DNA from: Pseudomonadota bacterium
GTDB taxonomy: Bacteria; Pseudomonadota; Alphaproteobacteria; Caulobacterales; Caulobacteraceae
Direction: 5' to 3'
DNA length: 64,000 nt
Assembly: GCA_023386645.1 (NCBI GenBank)
Contig: JAEWJI010000021.1
Span: 39,577 to 103,576, forward strand
In this document: piece after piece, positions 57,095 through 64,000 of the stretch
Layout of the letters: the number at the start of each line of letters is the position of its first letter
Position numbering within the stretch: position 1 is the first letter of the stretch
The notes under the pieces: generated by a model
What the model was told of the DNA's origin: nothing
What the model saw: only the letters and a program-made list of their open reading frames with translations
Database searches by the model: none
Program-made: the position numbers and the translations under genes

Positions 57095-59191
57095 TCAGAA
57101 GGTCTTTCGAACGCGGACCTGCCAGAATGTTCGGGGGTCGATCGGGCGCTCCTCGATGTAGTCGATGGGTCGCGCGGGGGTGCGGTCGGCGTAGACCGTG
57201 CGCTCGACCACGAAGTCGTTCCAGACGTTCACCTGGGCCCGGATCGAAAGGGTCGAGGTCGGCTTGTATTCGACGTAGGCCTCGAAATAGTCGTTGCCGC
57301 GGAAGCCGGACGTCTGATCCGGGTCGAACGAGAACTGATAGAGGCTGTCGAGATAGGTGACCGCCCAGTTCACCTTCCAGCTGGTGATGTCCTGGGAGAT
57401 GGTGAAGGCGGGCTGGGACGGCCGGACGTTCGAGATGCGGCGCTCCTCGCCCGTGGTCGGATCGGTGACGCGGGTATGGTTCCAGGTGTTGCGGAACTGG
57501 AACTGGCCGCCCGAGAAGCCGATGCCGTCCAACGGCATGATGAAGTTGACGGCTAGCTGGTCCAGCGTCCCGTCACCGATATTGCCGACCGCCGACAGGC
57601 CGCCGGCGAGGGGGAGGCGGTCGATGGCGTCCACGATCTCGTCGTGGCGGTAGCCGATCGAGAAGATGCCGTCGCCCAGGAAGCGGCGCTCATAGGTCAG
57701 CTCCGAGATCCAGCGCTGCTCGGGCTCCAGGTCCACGTTGCCGCCGAAGACCTGCTCGTCCTGAAGGTCGGCCGAGGCCGCGAAGTCGCCGAAGTCGAGC
57801 TGGCCCAACTCGCGCTCGAAGCGGAAGCGGACCTGGTTCTGGGGCCGGGGCGTCCAGGTGACCTGGAGGCGGGGCTTGGCGAAGAAGAAGCTCTTTTCCT
57901 GGTCGGCGTCGCCCGACTGTTTGATGGTCGAGGCCTCGAGCCGCAGCCCGCCCTCGACGGTCAGGTTGGGTCGCACGCGCCAGGTGGCGCGGGCGAAGGC
58001 CTCGCCCCGGGTCTCCTCGACCTTGATCTGGTCGGACGGCAGGGGAACGTTGACGCCGCCCTGCAGGAAGGCCTGGTCGACCTCCAGCATGTTGTAGGCG
58101 ATCTCGCCGCCGCCCTCGATGGTCATGGGCGGCGACCGCTCCCAGCGCAGCAGCGAGCGCAGGATGGTCTCCGACGCCTCGCCCTCGGCTTCGAAGCGGG
58201 TCTCGGGGCTGGAGACGCCGTTGACGCGGTTGTTCGAGACCGAGGCGTTCTCGAACTCGCTCCACTCGCGGATGAAACGGGTTTCGGAGCTCAGCCCCTG
58301 TCCCATCGGGCGGGTGAAGACCAGGCCGACCTCGCCGTTGGTCCCCTCCTCGTCGAAGCGGTTCTCGCGGAGCACGGTGGGCGAGTCCTGGCGGCTCCAC
58401 TGGCTGTAGTCGTTCTGGCCGATGCGGGCGGTCAGGTCGATCTTGCCGCCCATGAAGGCGTCGGCGTAGTTGCCGCGAACGCCCTGGCCGCCGCCCTGCT
58501 GGTCGTTGAAATAGCCCTCGTCGCGCAGGATGGCGCCGTTGCGGTCGCGGCGGATGACGCGACCCACGCCGTTGGCGTCGGAGATGCTGACGCCGTCGGA
58601 CAGGGTGAAGCCCCAGACGCGGTCCCCGTCGCGGGCGGTGAACTGATAGCTGCCCCAGCCGGCGTCCCGGCCGCCCTCGAACAGGGCGTAGTTGCCGGTG
58701 AGGATGTGCTCGCGGCTGGACTGGGTCTTGGTGATCACGTTCACGACCACCGAATAGCCCTGCATGTCGATGCCGGGGGCGCCGCCGCGGATCAGCTCGA
58801 TGCGCTCGACCTGGGCGACCAGGGTTCGGCCCAGAACCGAGGAGCCGGTGTCATTCTTGGAGGCAGGGCGGGCGCCGTTGATTAGGATGTTGCCGACCGC
58901 GCCCTCGAAGCCGCGCGAGCCGTCGCCGTCCTGGACCGAGAAGCCGGGGACCCGGTTGACCATGTCGAGCGCGGTGTTCGGGCGCTGGTCGGCGAAGAAG
59001 TCGGGGGTGAAGACGAGCACGCCCTGCTGGCTGGCGTCGGCCAGCGGCGCCTCGGTCGTCGGACCGGTCGGGACCGGGTTCTGGGCGGCTTCCTGGGGCG
59101 CGGGCGGGCCGTCGGAAGAAGCCTGGGCGAGCGCGCCGCTCGCCGAGAACAGCACGGCCGTCGTGGCCAGGAGCGTCGCCTTGCGGATCAT
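57095..59191 (-). CDS. TonB-dependent outer-membrane receptor, copy 2
   Basis: A 698-residue TonB-dependent receptor, paralogous to copy 1 along its length. It has a signal peptide (ending SASGALAQ), the N-terminal block ASQQGVLVFTPDFFADQRPN, the plug (GFEGAVGNILINGARPASK, ERIELIRGGAPGIDMQG) and a barrel ending VRVRKTF with the expected C-terminal Phe. It is the upstream gene of the pair and its promoter should be in 59192-59533. The substrate is unknown. Confidence 0.88.
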   Translation of the reverse strand: MIRKATLLATTAVLFSASGALAQASSDGPPAPQEAAQNPVPTGPTTEAPLADASQQGVLVFTPDFFADQRPNTALDMVNRVPGFSVQDGDGSRGFEGAVGNILINGARPASKNDTGSSVLGRTLVAQVERIELIRGGAPGIDMQGYSVVVNVITKTQSSREHILTGNYALFEGGRDAGWGSYQFTARDGDRVWGFTLSDGVSISDANGVGRVIRRDRNGAILRDEGYFNDQQGGGQGVRGNYADAFMGGKIDLTARIGQNDYSQWSRQDSPTVLRENRFDEEGTNGEVGLVFTRPMGQGLSSETRFIREWSEFENASVSNNRVNGVSSPETRFEAEGEASETILRSLLRWERSPPMTIEGGGEIAYNMLEVDQAFLQGGVNVPLPSDQIKVEETRGEAFARATWRVRPNLTVEGGLRLEASTIKQSGDADQEKSFFFAKPRLQVTWTPRPQNQVRFRFERELGQLDFGDFAASADLQDEQVFGGNVDLEPEQRWISELTYERRFLGDGIFSIGYRHDEIVDAIDRLPLAGGLSAVGNIGDGTLDQLAVNFIMPLDGIGFSGGQFQFRNTWNHTRVTDPTTGEERRISNVRPSQPAFTISQDITSWKVNWAVTYLDSLYQFSFDPDQTSGFRGNDYFEAYVEYKPTSTLSIRAQVNVWNDFVVERTVYADRTPARPIDYIEERPIDPRTFWQVRVRKTF

Positions 59192-59533
59192 CTGTCGTCC
59201 CTTCCCTCAGGTGATGCGACAGGTGTGGCGAGGGACGAGCCCACTGCACAGTTACAAGCAAGACAGGTGGATTAAATCGGCGTCACATTACAGGGGGTTA
59301 AGATGAAGGTCCTGTAATCATCCGGGCCGATGTTTGGCCGACCTAGAAAAGGCCTCAGCGTTTTGCTTGCCGGAAATAGTGATTCCAAATGCGCTGGGGC
59401 CCCTAAGGCGGGGGCGGGCGCCGGTTGGAGTTCCGACAAAACGGACTCCAACTTCTCCAATCGTTCCCCGGCCGGTTGCGGATCGTCCGACCGTGCGCCG
59501 TCCCACATAGGGTCAGCCCGCGGGGCGGAAGGG
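59192..59533. other. Receptor upstream region (342 bases, no gene seen)
   Basis: The gap between the TonB receptor start and the tldD 3' end, both on the minus strand, so it should carry the receptor promoter and the tldD transcript end. It contains an 8-bp inverted repeat (59287-59294 and 59311-59318), a further TTACA at 59252-59256, and one GANTC site (GATTC, 59381-59385). A 78-codon minus-strand frame lacks protein-like features and is not called. Confidence 0.5.
59287..59318. promoter_or_regulatory. Inverted repeat ATTACAGG/CCTGTAAT upstream of the TonB receptors
   Basis: Perfect 8-bp arms (59287-59294 and 59311-59318) with a 16-base spacer, about 96-127 bases upstream of the receptor start. 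It may be an operator for a regulator or part of an RNA structure. No regulator gene is adjacent. Confidence 0.4.
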
Positions 59534-60964
59534 TCAGACGGCGGTGCCGCCTACCGTCAGGCCGCCGATCTTGAGCGAGGGCTGGCCGATGCCGACGGGG
59601 ACGCCCTGGCCCGCCTTGCCGCAGGTCCCCACGCCGGGGTCGAAGGCGAAGTCGTCGCCCACCATGCTGACGTTCAGCAAGGCGGTGGCCCCGTCGCCGA
59701 TCAGGGTGGCACCGCGCACCGGGGCGGTGATCCGTCCGTCTTCGATCAGATAGGCCTCGGTGCACTGGAAGACGAACTTGCCGTTGGTGATATCCACCTG
59801 GCCACCGCCGAAGTTGGCGGCGTAGAGGCCGCGATTGGTCGAGGCGATCATGTCCGCGCGCGAGGCCTGGCCGCCCTCCATGAAGGTGTTGGTCATGCGC
59901 GGCATGGGCATGTGAGCGTAGGACTGGCGCCGGCCGTTACCGGTGGCGGCCTGGCCCATCTGGCGCGCGCTGAGGCGGTCGTGCATCAGCCCGACCATGA
60001 TCCCGTCCTCGATCAGGACGGTGCGCGAGGTGGGCGTTCCCTCGTCGTCGACGCTGAGCGAGCCGCGCCGGCCCGCAATCGAACCGTCGTCGACCACGGT
60101 GACGCCCGGCGCCGCCACCCGCTTGCCCATCATGCCGGTGAAGACCGACGAGCCCTTGCGGTGGAAGTCGCCCTCGAAGCCGTGGCCGATGGCCTCGTGC
60201 AGCAGCACGCCGGGCCATCCCGCGCCGAGCACCACCTCCATCTCGCCGGCCGGGCAATCGACTGCCTCGAGATTGACCAGGGCCTGGCGAAGCGCCTCGT
60301 CCACCTGGCCGCGCCAGCGATCCGGCGCGATCCAGGCCTCGAAACCGGTGCGGCCGCCGGCTCCGGTGGAGGCGGTCTCGCGCCGGCCGTCCTTCTCGAC
60401 GGTGACCGAGACGTTCAGGCGGACGAGGGGGCGGGCGTCGCGCACGAAGCGGCCGTCGCCGCGCAGGATCTCGACCTGGCGCCGTTCGCCGACCAGGCTG
60501 GCCGAGACCTGGACCACGCGCGGATCGCGGGCGCGGGCGAAGGCGTCGATCTCCTGCAGCAGGGCGATCTTGTCGGAGAAGGCCGGGGCGGCCAGCGGAT
60601 CGACGTCGTCGTAGAGCGTCTGGTTGGTCGAACGGGGCGCCTCGGCGACCCGGGCGGCGTGGCCAGCCTTGGCGAGCGCCGCGCTCTCGGCGGCCCGCCT
60701 CAGGGCGGCGGCGGAGATCTCATTGGCATGGGCGTAGCCGGCCGTCTCTCCGGCCACGACGCGCAGGCCGAAGCCCTCGGTGGCGTCATAGGCCGCGCCC
60801 TTCAGCCGCCCGTCGTCGAACACCAGGCTCTCTGTCTCGGCCCGCTCCAGGAACAGTTCGCCGTCGTCGGCCCCGGCGAGCGCGGCCTGGAGGATCGAGA
60901 GAGCCTGGTCGGACTCCACGCCGTGGGTTTCGAGGAGCGGCGGGGTGGGGGCGTGCAGGGTCAT
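59534..60964 (-). CDS. tldD: TldD, metalloprotease
   Basis: A 476-residue metallopeptidase subunit that with TldE/PmbA degrades or matures peptides (microcin B17, CcdA in E. coli). The metal motif HEAIGHGFEGD (HExxxH type) is intact, followed by FHRKGSSVFTGMMGKRVAAP and the late MPMPRMTNTFMEGG. ATG 60964 is chosen; the upstream frame overlaps the hairpin. No tldE gene is in the window. It follows the DUF2807 gene with 80 bases between, including a hairpin. Confidence 0.94.
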   Translation of the reverse strand: MTLHAPTPPLLETHGVESDQALSILQAALAGADDGELFLERAETESLVFDDGRLKGAAYDATEGFGLRVVAGETAGYAHANEISAAALRRAAESAALAKAGHAARVAEAPRSTNQTLYDDVDPLAAPAFSDKIALLQEIDAFARARDPRVVQVSASLVGERRQVEILRGDGRFVRDARPLVRLNVSVTVEKDGRRETASTGAGGRTGFEAWIAPDRWRGQVDEALRQALVNLEAVDCPAGEMEVVLGAGWPGVLLHEAIGHGFEGDFHRKGSSVFTGMMGKRVAAPGVTVVDDGSIAGRRGSLSVDDEGTPTSRTVLIEDGIMVGLMHDRLSARQMGQAATGNGRRQSYAHMPMPRMTNTFMEGGQASRADMIASTNRGLYAANFGGGQVDITNGKFVFQCTEAYLIEDGRITAPVRGATLIGDGATALLNVSMVGDDFAFDPGVGTCGKAGQGVPVGIGQPSLKIGGLTVGGTAV

Positions 60965-61004
60965 GGGCAACAGATAGGGAAGGCGGTCGCCAAGGTCACC
61001 CCGT

Positions 61005-61029
61005 CTCCCTCCCCACGAAGGGGAGGGAG
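61005..61029. repeat. Short hairpin of the GGGGAGG repeat family
   Basis: A perfect 10-bp stem CTCCCTCCCC/GGGGAGGGAG with an ACGAA loop, between the DUF2807 gene end and the tldD start. It resembles the end hairpins of the repeats at 12415-12580 and 36165-36307. Confidence 0.5.
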
Positions 61030-61044
61030 AGTACGCTGGTCGCC

Positions 61045-61824
61045 TCAATACCTCTGGTGCACCTCGCCGGAGCCGGTGATGTCCTGGGCCAGGGTGCGGG
61101 GGCGGGTGGCGAGGGTGACGTCGCCGGAGCCGCTGATCTGGACGGTGGCGGCGCCGGTGGGGGCCACGGTGACATCGCCGGAGCCGGAGAGGTCGACCTC
61201 GACGTCGTCCGTCCGCAGGGCCGCCAGTTCGGCCTCGCCCGAGCCGGTGACGTCCACGGTCAGGCGCGCGGTCCGGCCCGTGGCTTCGATCTCGCCGGAG
61301 CCGGTGATCGAGAGCGCCAGGACGTCCTGATCATAGTCGCGGATGTGAATCTCGCCCGAACCGTCCAGGTCGAAGCGACGGACATTCGGGGCGGTGACGA
61401 CGACCCGCACGGCGTCCGCGTCGGACCATGCCCGGAGCGAGCCGTTGGACCAGGAGACGGTCACGCGATCGCGGTCCAGCGAGCGGTCGAAGTCCAGGAC
61501 GCCGTCCCGGAGCTCCAGCCGTTCGACCACGTCTCGGGGACCGGTGATGGATACGCCGGCCTCGTCGCCCGGGACATAGGTGACATGCACGGGGGCGGCG
61601 ACGGTCAGACTCTCTCGGCCCGTCCAGGCCAGGGTGCGGCTGATCTGGGGCGCGGGTTCGGAGGGGCCGCCCCGGACGCCGCCGTGACGGCCCTCGTCGT
61701 TGACGAAGGTCCAGGTCCAGCCGTTCTGCTTGAGGTCGGAGCCGCCGAGGGCGAACGCCCCGCCGATGGCCACGATGGCCAGGACCAAGGCGGCGGCGGC
61801 GATGATGAGTAGGGTGCGAATCAT
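61045..61824 (-). CDS. DUF2807 (head GIN domain) protein with GSG repeats
   Basis: A 259-residue exported or membrane-anchored protein. The N-terminal hydrophobic segment (LLIIAAAALVLAIVAIGGAF) is a signal anchor. The C-terminal half is a repeat: GSG(E/D) occurs near residues 155, 175, 194, 214, 232 and 251, spaced 18-20 residues, consistent with a right-handed beta-helix (DUF2807/DUF4097-like). It is downstream of a padR gene and a HAAS membrane gene, a known arrangement of unclear function. Confidence 0.8.
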   Translation of the reverse strand: MIRTLLIIAAAALVLAIVAIGGAFALGGSDLKQNGWTWTFVNDEGRHGGVRGGPSEPAPQISRTLAWTGRESLTVAAPVHVTYVPGDEAGVSITGPRDVVERLELRDGVLDFDRSLDRDRVTVSWSNGSLRAWSDADAVRVVVTAPNVRRFDLDGSGEIHIRDYDQDVLALSITGSGEIEATGRTARLTVDVTGSGEAELAALRTDDVEVDLSGSGDVTVAPTGAATVQISGSGDVTLATRPRTLAQDITGSGEVHQRY

Positions 61825-61838
61825 GCCTGTCTCTCCCT

Positions 61839-62414
61839 TCAGGCGGCGACGGTCTGGGGCTCAAGTGCGGGCTTGAGGACGCGGTAGTGCAGGCGAGCGA
61901 ACCAGATCAGGCCGTTCACCAGCCAGATGCTGACGATGGTCAGCAGCGCCAGGCCGCAGACGGCGACGGCGATGACGCCCAGGCCCAGCAGGAAGGCCGC
62001 GATCGGCCCTCCGGGGCCGCCCGCGAAGGGACCGGCGATCATCACCGCCCCGCCCGCGATCAGTCCGGCGACGCCGACGATATAGAAGGCGACGATCATG
62101 CTGACGACGCTGATCAGGATCGGCAGCAGGATCAGGATGTCGAGCGCGCCCAGGCCGGCGAAGGCGAAGATCGCCCCGGCGGCGGCGGAGGGGTTCTGCT
62201 CCTGGCGCCAGCGCTGGAAACCGGCCTCGGCGCGCAGTTCGCGGGCCAGGCGGTCCGGATCGCCCAGGGCCGAGGCGACCTCGGCCTCGCTGCGGCCGGC
62301 GGCGGCGCCGTCCTCGAAGTGGGCGTGATAGTCGTTGATGATGTCGGCGGCCGCGCTGGCGGGCATGCCGGTCAGTCCCTGCTTCAGCCGGGCCATGAAA
62401 TCGGCGCGGGTCAT
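61839..62414 (-). CDS. DUF1700/HAAS domain membrane protein
   Basis: A 191-residue protein. The N terminus MTRADFMARLKQGLTGMPAS followed by DIINDYHAHFEDG and ALGDPDRLARELRAE is the HAAS/DUF1700 domain found next to PadR regulators. The C-terminal part has several hydrophobic spans (LDILILLPILISVVSM and others). ATG 62414 overlaps the padR stop by one base (TGATG), so the two are translationally coupled. The role is probably envelope related but undetermined. Confidence 0.85.
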   Translation of the reverse strand: MTRADFMARLKQGLTGMPASAAADIINDYHAHFEDGAAAGRSEAEVASALGDPDRLARELRAEAGFQRWRQEQNPSAAAGAIFAFAGLGALDILILLPILISVVSMIVAFYIVGVAGLIAGGAVMIAGPFAGGPGGPIAAFLLGLGVIAVAVCGLALLTIVSIWLVNGLIWFARLHYRVLKPALEPQTVAA

Positions 62415-62806
62415 CAGGCGTCTCCCCTCTCTGTCGTGTTGGTGTCGGTAGCCTCCGAGGCGGGCTCGGGGCCGGTTTCGGGATTGGGCGCGTTCAGCAC
62501 GGCCTCGACGGCGTCCGCGAACCGGGTCCATTCGGTGCGCTGGCTGTCCAGGGCGGCGCGCCCAGCCTCGGTCAGGCGGTAGTATTTGCGCGACGGGCCC
62601 GAGGGCGATTCGACCAGATAGGTCTCGACCCAGCCGTCGGACTGCATGCGACGCATCAGCGGGTAGATGGTGCCCTCGCCCATGTCGATCGCGCGGGCCA
62701 GGCGGTCGGCGATCTCGTAGGCGTAGCTGTCGGCCCGTTCGAGCAGGGCCAGGACGCATAGTCCCAGGACGCCCTTCTTCAGCTGTATCTCGATTGTTTC
62801 CGGCAC
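62414..62806 (-). CDS. PadR family transcriptional regulator
   Basis: A 130-residue PadR-type winged-helix regulator. The core is LKKGVLGLCVLALLER, SYAYEIADRLARAIDMGEGT and IYPLMRRMQSDGWVETYLVE, followed by GPSRKYYRLTEAGR, the PadR wing. GTG 62806 is chosen because AAGGAG lies eight bases before it; the frame is open further upstream. It probably represses this operon and responds to an unknown signal. Confidence 0.9.
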   Translation of the reverse strand: MPETIEIQLKKGVLGLCVLALLERADSYAYEIADRLARAIDMGEGTIYPLMRRMQSDGWVETYLVESPSGPSRKYYRLTEAGRAALDSQRTEWTRFADAVEAVLNAPNPETGPEPASEATDTNTTERGDA

Positions 62807-62839
62807 GTCCGGTTCTCCTTCGACGCAGGAGAGACTACG

Positions 62840-62864
62840 ACAAGGTATCATGTGTCACAAGGTA
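62840..62864 (-). promoter_or_regulatory. Candidate operator upstream of padR (direct repeat)
   Basis: ACAAGGTA occurs at 62840-62847 and again at 62857-62864, a 17-base period, just upstream of the padR start. Nearby TGTC-N7-GACA (62867-62881) forms a small inverted repeat. Either could be an operator for PadR itself or promoter elements; binding is not shown. Confidence 0.4.
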
Positions 62865-63050
62865 GCTGTCGCAACATGACAGCGATTTCATGACCGCCTC
62901 CGACGATGGCTTGTCGACCGAGCGCCGCTATCGCTTGGCAAGCGCGAGGCGAGCCGATATTGACCGCCGCAGCAACGCGGGGCCCCAGAGGCGCCGCGCC
63001 CGTTCGCGTCTGGCGACACGCGCGGATAGTTCTTGAAGAGGGTTTCCGAA

Positions 63051-64000
63051 ATGGGGATGGGCACGCGGGCCGGGACGTATCTGAGGGGGCTCGTCGCCTC
63101 CGCCGTCCTCGCCCTCGCCGCGGCTCCGGCCGCCGCGCAGGAGCGGGTGGGTCAGCCGACCCCGGGTGGAATCGGCCTGCAGACGGCGGCCTCGCCGCTG
63201 AAGGTCGAGGCGCACATGTTCCACGACGCGGTGCTGATGCCGATCATCTCGGCCATCTGTCTGCTCGTGCTTGGCCTGCTGCTGTGGATCGTGTTCCGCT
63301 ACAACAAGCGGTCGAACCCCACGCCGGCGCGCTGGAGCCACAACACTCTGATCGAGGTCATCTGGACGGTCGTGCCGGTGATGATCCTGGTGTTCATCTC
63401 CCTGTTCTCGTTCCGCCTGCTGTTCGCCTATCACGACATGCCCGACCCGGATCTGACGGTGAAGGCGACCGGCAACCAGTGGAACTGGGCCTATGAGTAT
63501 CCGGACCAGGGCATCGCCGAATACATCTCCAACATGCTGCCGGAGGACGAGGCGCGCGCCCAGAACGTGCCGTATCGCCTGGCCGCCGACGAGCCGATCG
63601 TGGTGCCGGTCGGTCAGACCGTGCGGGTGCTGGTCACCGCGTCGGACGTGATCCACGCCTTCGCCCTGCCGGCCTTCGGTCTGAAGGTCGACGCGGTCCC
63701 TGGCCGGGTCAACGAGACCTGGTTCCGCGCCGACCGCACCGGGGTCTTCTACGGCCAGTGCTCGGAACTGTGCGGCGTCGACCACGCCTTCATGCCGATC
63801 CAGATCAACGTCGTGACCCAGGCTGAGTTCGCTGCCTGGGTGGCGTCCAAGGGCGGGTCGATGACCCCGGCCACGGCCGCCGAGGCGCCGGGCGGCACCG
63901 CCGCCCAGCTGACCGCCGGCACGACCGGTGGTGTGGCCAGCCGCAACGCTGGCTCCGAGGCCATGCAGGCCGGAGCCGTCGCCCCGGCGGGCCAGCCGCC
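63051..64000 (+). CDS. coxB: Cytochrome c oxidase subunit II (3' part missing)
   Basis: The frame from ATG 63051 runs without a stop to the window edge (316 codons seen). It has a signal peptide (VASAVLALAAAPAAAQ), two TM helices (about residues 60-82 and 100-122) and a periplasmic CuA domain. The CuA ligands are visible: His202 in SDVIHAFALP, and CSELCGVDHAFM with Cys237, Glu239, Cys241, His245 and Met248. It receives electrons from cytochrome c in the aa3-type oxidase. An Ala/Thr-rich tail follows. ATG 63057 is a possible alternative start. Confidence 0.95.
   Translation, partial: MGMGTRAGTYLRGLVASAVLALAAAPAAAQERVGQPTPGGIGLQTAASPLKVEAHMFHDAVLMPIISAICLLVLGLLLWIVFRYNKRSNPTPARWSHNTLIEVIWTVVPVMILVFISLFSFRLLFAYHDMPDPDLTVKATGNQWNWAYEYPDQGIAEYISNMLPEDEARAQNVPYRLAADEPIVVPVGQTVRVLVTASDVIHAFALPAFGLKVDAVPGRVNETWFRADRTGVFYGQCSELCGVDHAFMPIQINVVTQAEFAAWVASKGGSMTPATAAEAPGGTAAQLTAGTTGGVASRNAGSEAMQAGAVAPAGQP

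Noticed and set aside
59272..59508. 78-codon minus-strand frame between the TonB receptor and tldD
   Set aside because: No ribosome-binding site or recognizable features; likely promoter and 3' end sequence.
61057..61812. Regular repeats on the plus strand that resemble a repeat array
   Set aside because: They are the codons of the GSG(E/D) repeats of the DUF2807 protein on the minus strand, not a CRISPR array or DNA repeat.
62928..63785. 285-codon minus-strand frame opposite coxB
   Set aside because: The plus frame encodes the CuA motif and two membrane helices of CoxB; the minus frame is a shadow.

Overview
The window is a GC-rich stretch of core chromosome from an alphaproteobacterium. 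It is most probably a member of the Caulobacterales close to Brevundimonas or Caulobacter. That placement is inferred from GcrA, a cpaC-to-cpaH tight-adherence pilus operon, the trpF-trpB-trpA-accD-folC order, AmgK/MurU cell-wall recycling genes, two adjacent TonB-dependent receptors, and GANTC sites upstream of gcrA and dnaA. I see no rRNA, tRNA, CRISPR array, prophage or insertion sequence. Many genes overlap by ATGA or GTGA, so several long polycistronic units are likely.

Layout. 1-6793 (+): the tail of cpaC, then cpaD, cpaE, cpaF, cpaG and cpaH. 7058-8822 (-): an SRPBCC protein and an MFS exporter. 8922-10232 (+): a secreted M20 amidohydrolase. 10248-14699 (-): two tandem secreted S9 peptidases separated by a hairpin-rich intergenic repeat. 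14800-24969 (+): acyltransferase, tsaE, amgK, murU, addB, addA, trxA and a 57-residue membrane protein. 24971-31498 (-): folC, accD, trpA, trpB, trpF, rsuA and an RsmC-like methyltransferase, transcribed in the reverse of that order. 31615-36161 (+): acyl-CoA ligase, a crotonase-family protein, recQ and a DUF559 protein. 36311-37204 (-): an alpha/beta hydrolase. 37291-37785 (+): a secreted protein of unknown function.

37804-45106 (-): the replication block rpsT, dnaA, dnaN, recF, gyrB. 45274-46095 (-): an ABC-2 permease without a neighbouring ATPase. 46282-49783: gcrA, a sulfotransferase, a lipoprotein, apaG (-) and a dCTP-deaminase-like gene. 49788-51546 (-): a cupin gene and an MFS gene that overlap. 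51590-54884 (+): dapE and a POT peptide transporter ending at a strong terminator. 54960-59191 (-): two TonB receptors. 59534-62806 (-): padR, a DUF1700/HAAS membrane gene, a DUF2807 adhesin-like gene and tldD. 63051-64000 (+): the start of coxB, cut by the window edge.

I found no clearly undescribed system. The observations most worth checking are these: trpF and trpB form one uninterrupted reading frame whose junction holds a C run, an out-of-frame stop, a ribosome-binding-like sequence and a GTG. DnaA appears to carry His where the Box VII arginine finger is expected. The dnaA and gcrA upstream regions carry cell-cycle methylation sites, and gcrA also has a CtrA-like box. The crotonase seems to lack both catalytic glutamates. 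A dispersed hairpin repeat family and a separate 38-bp inverted repeat sit between core genes.
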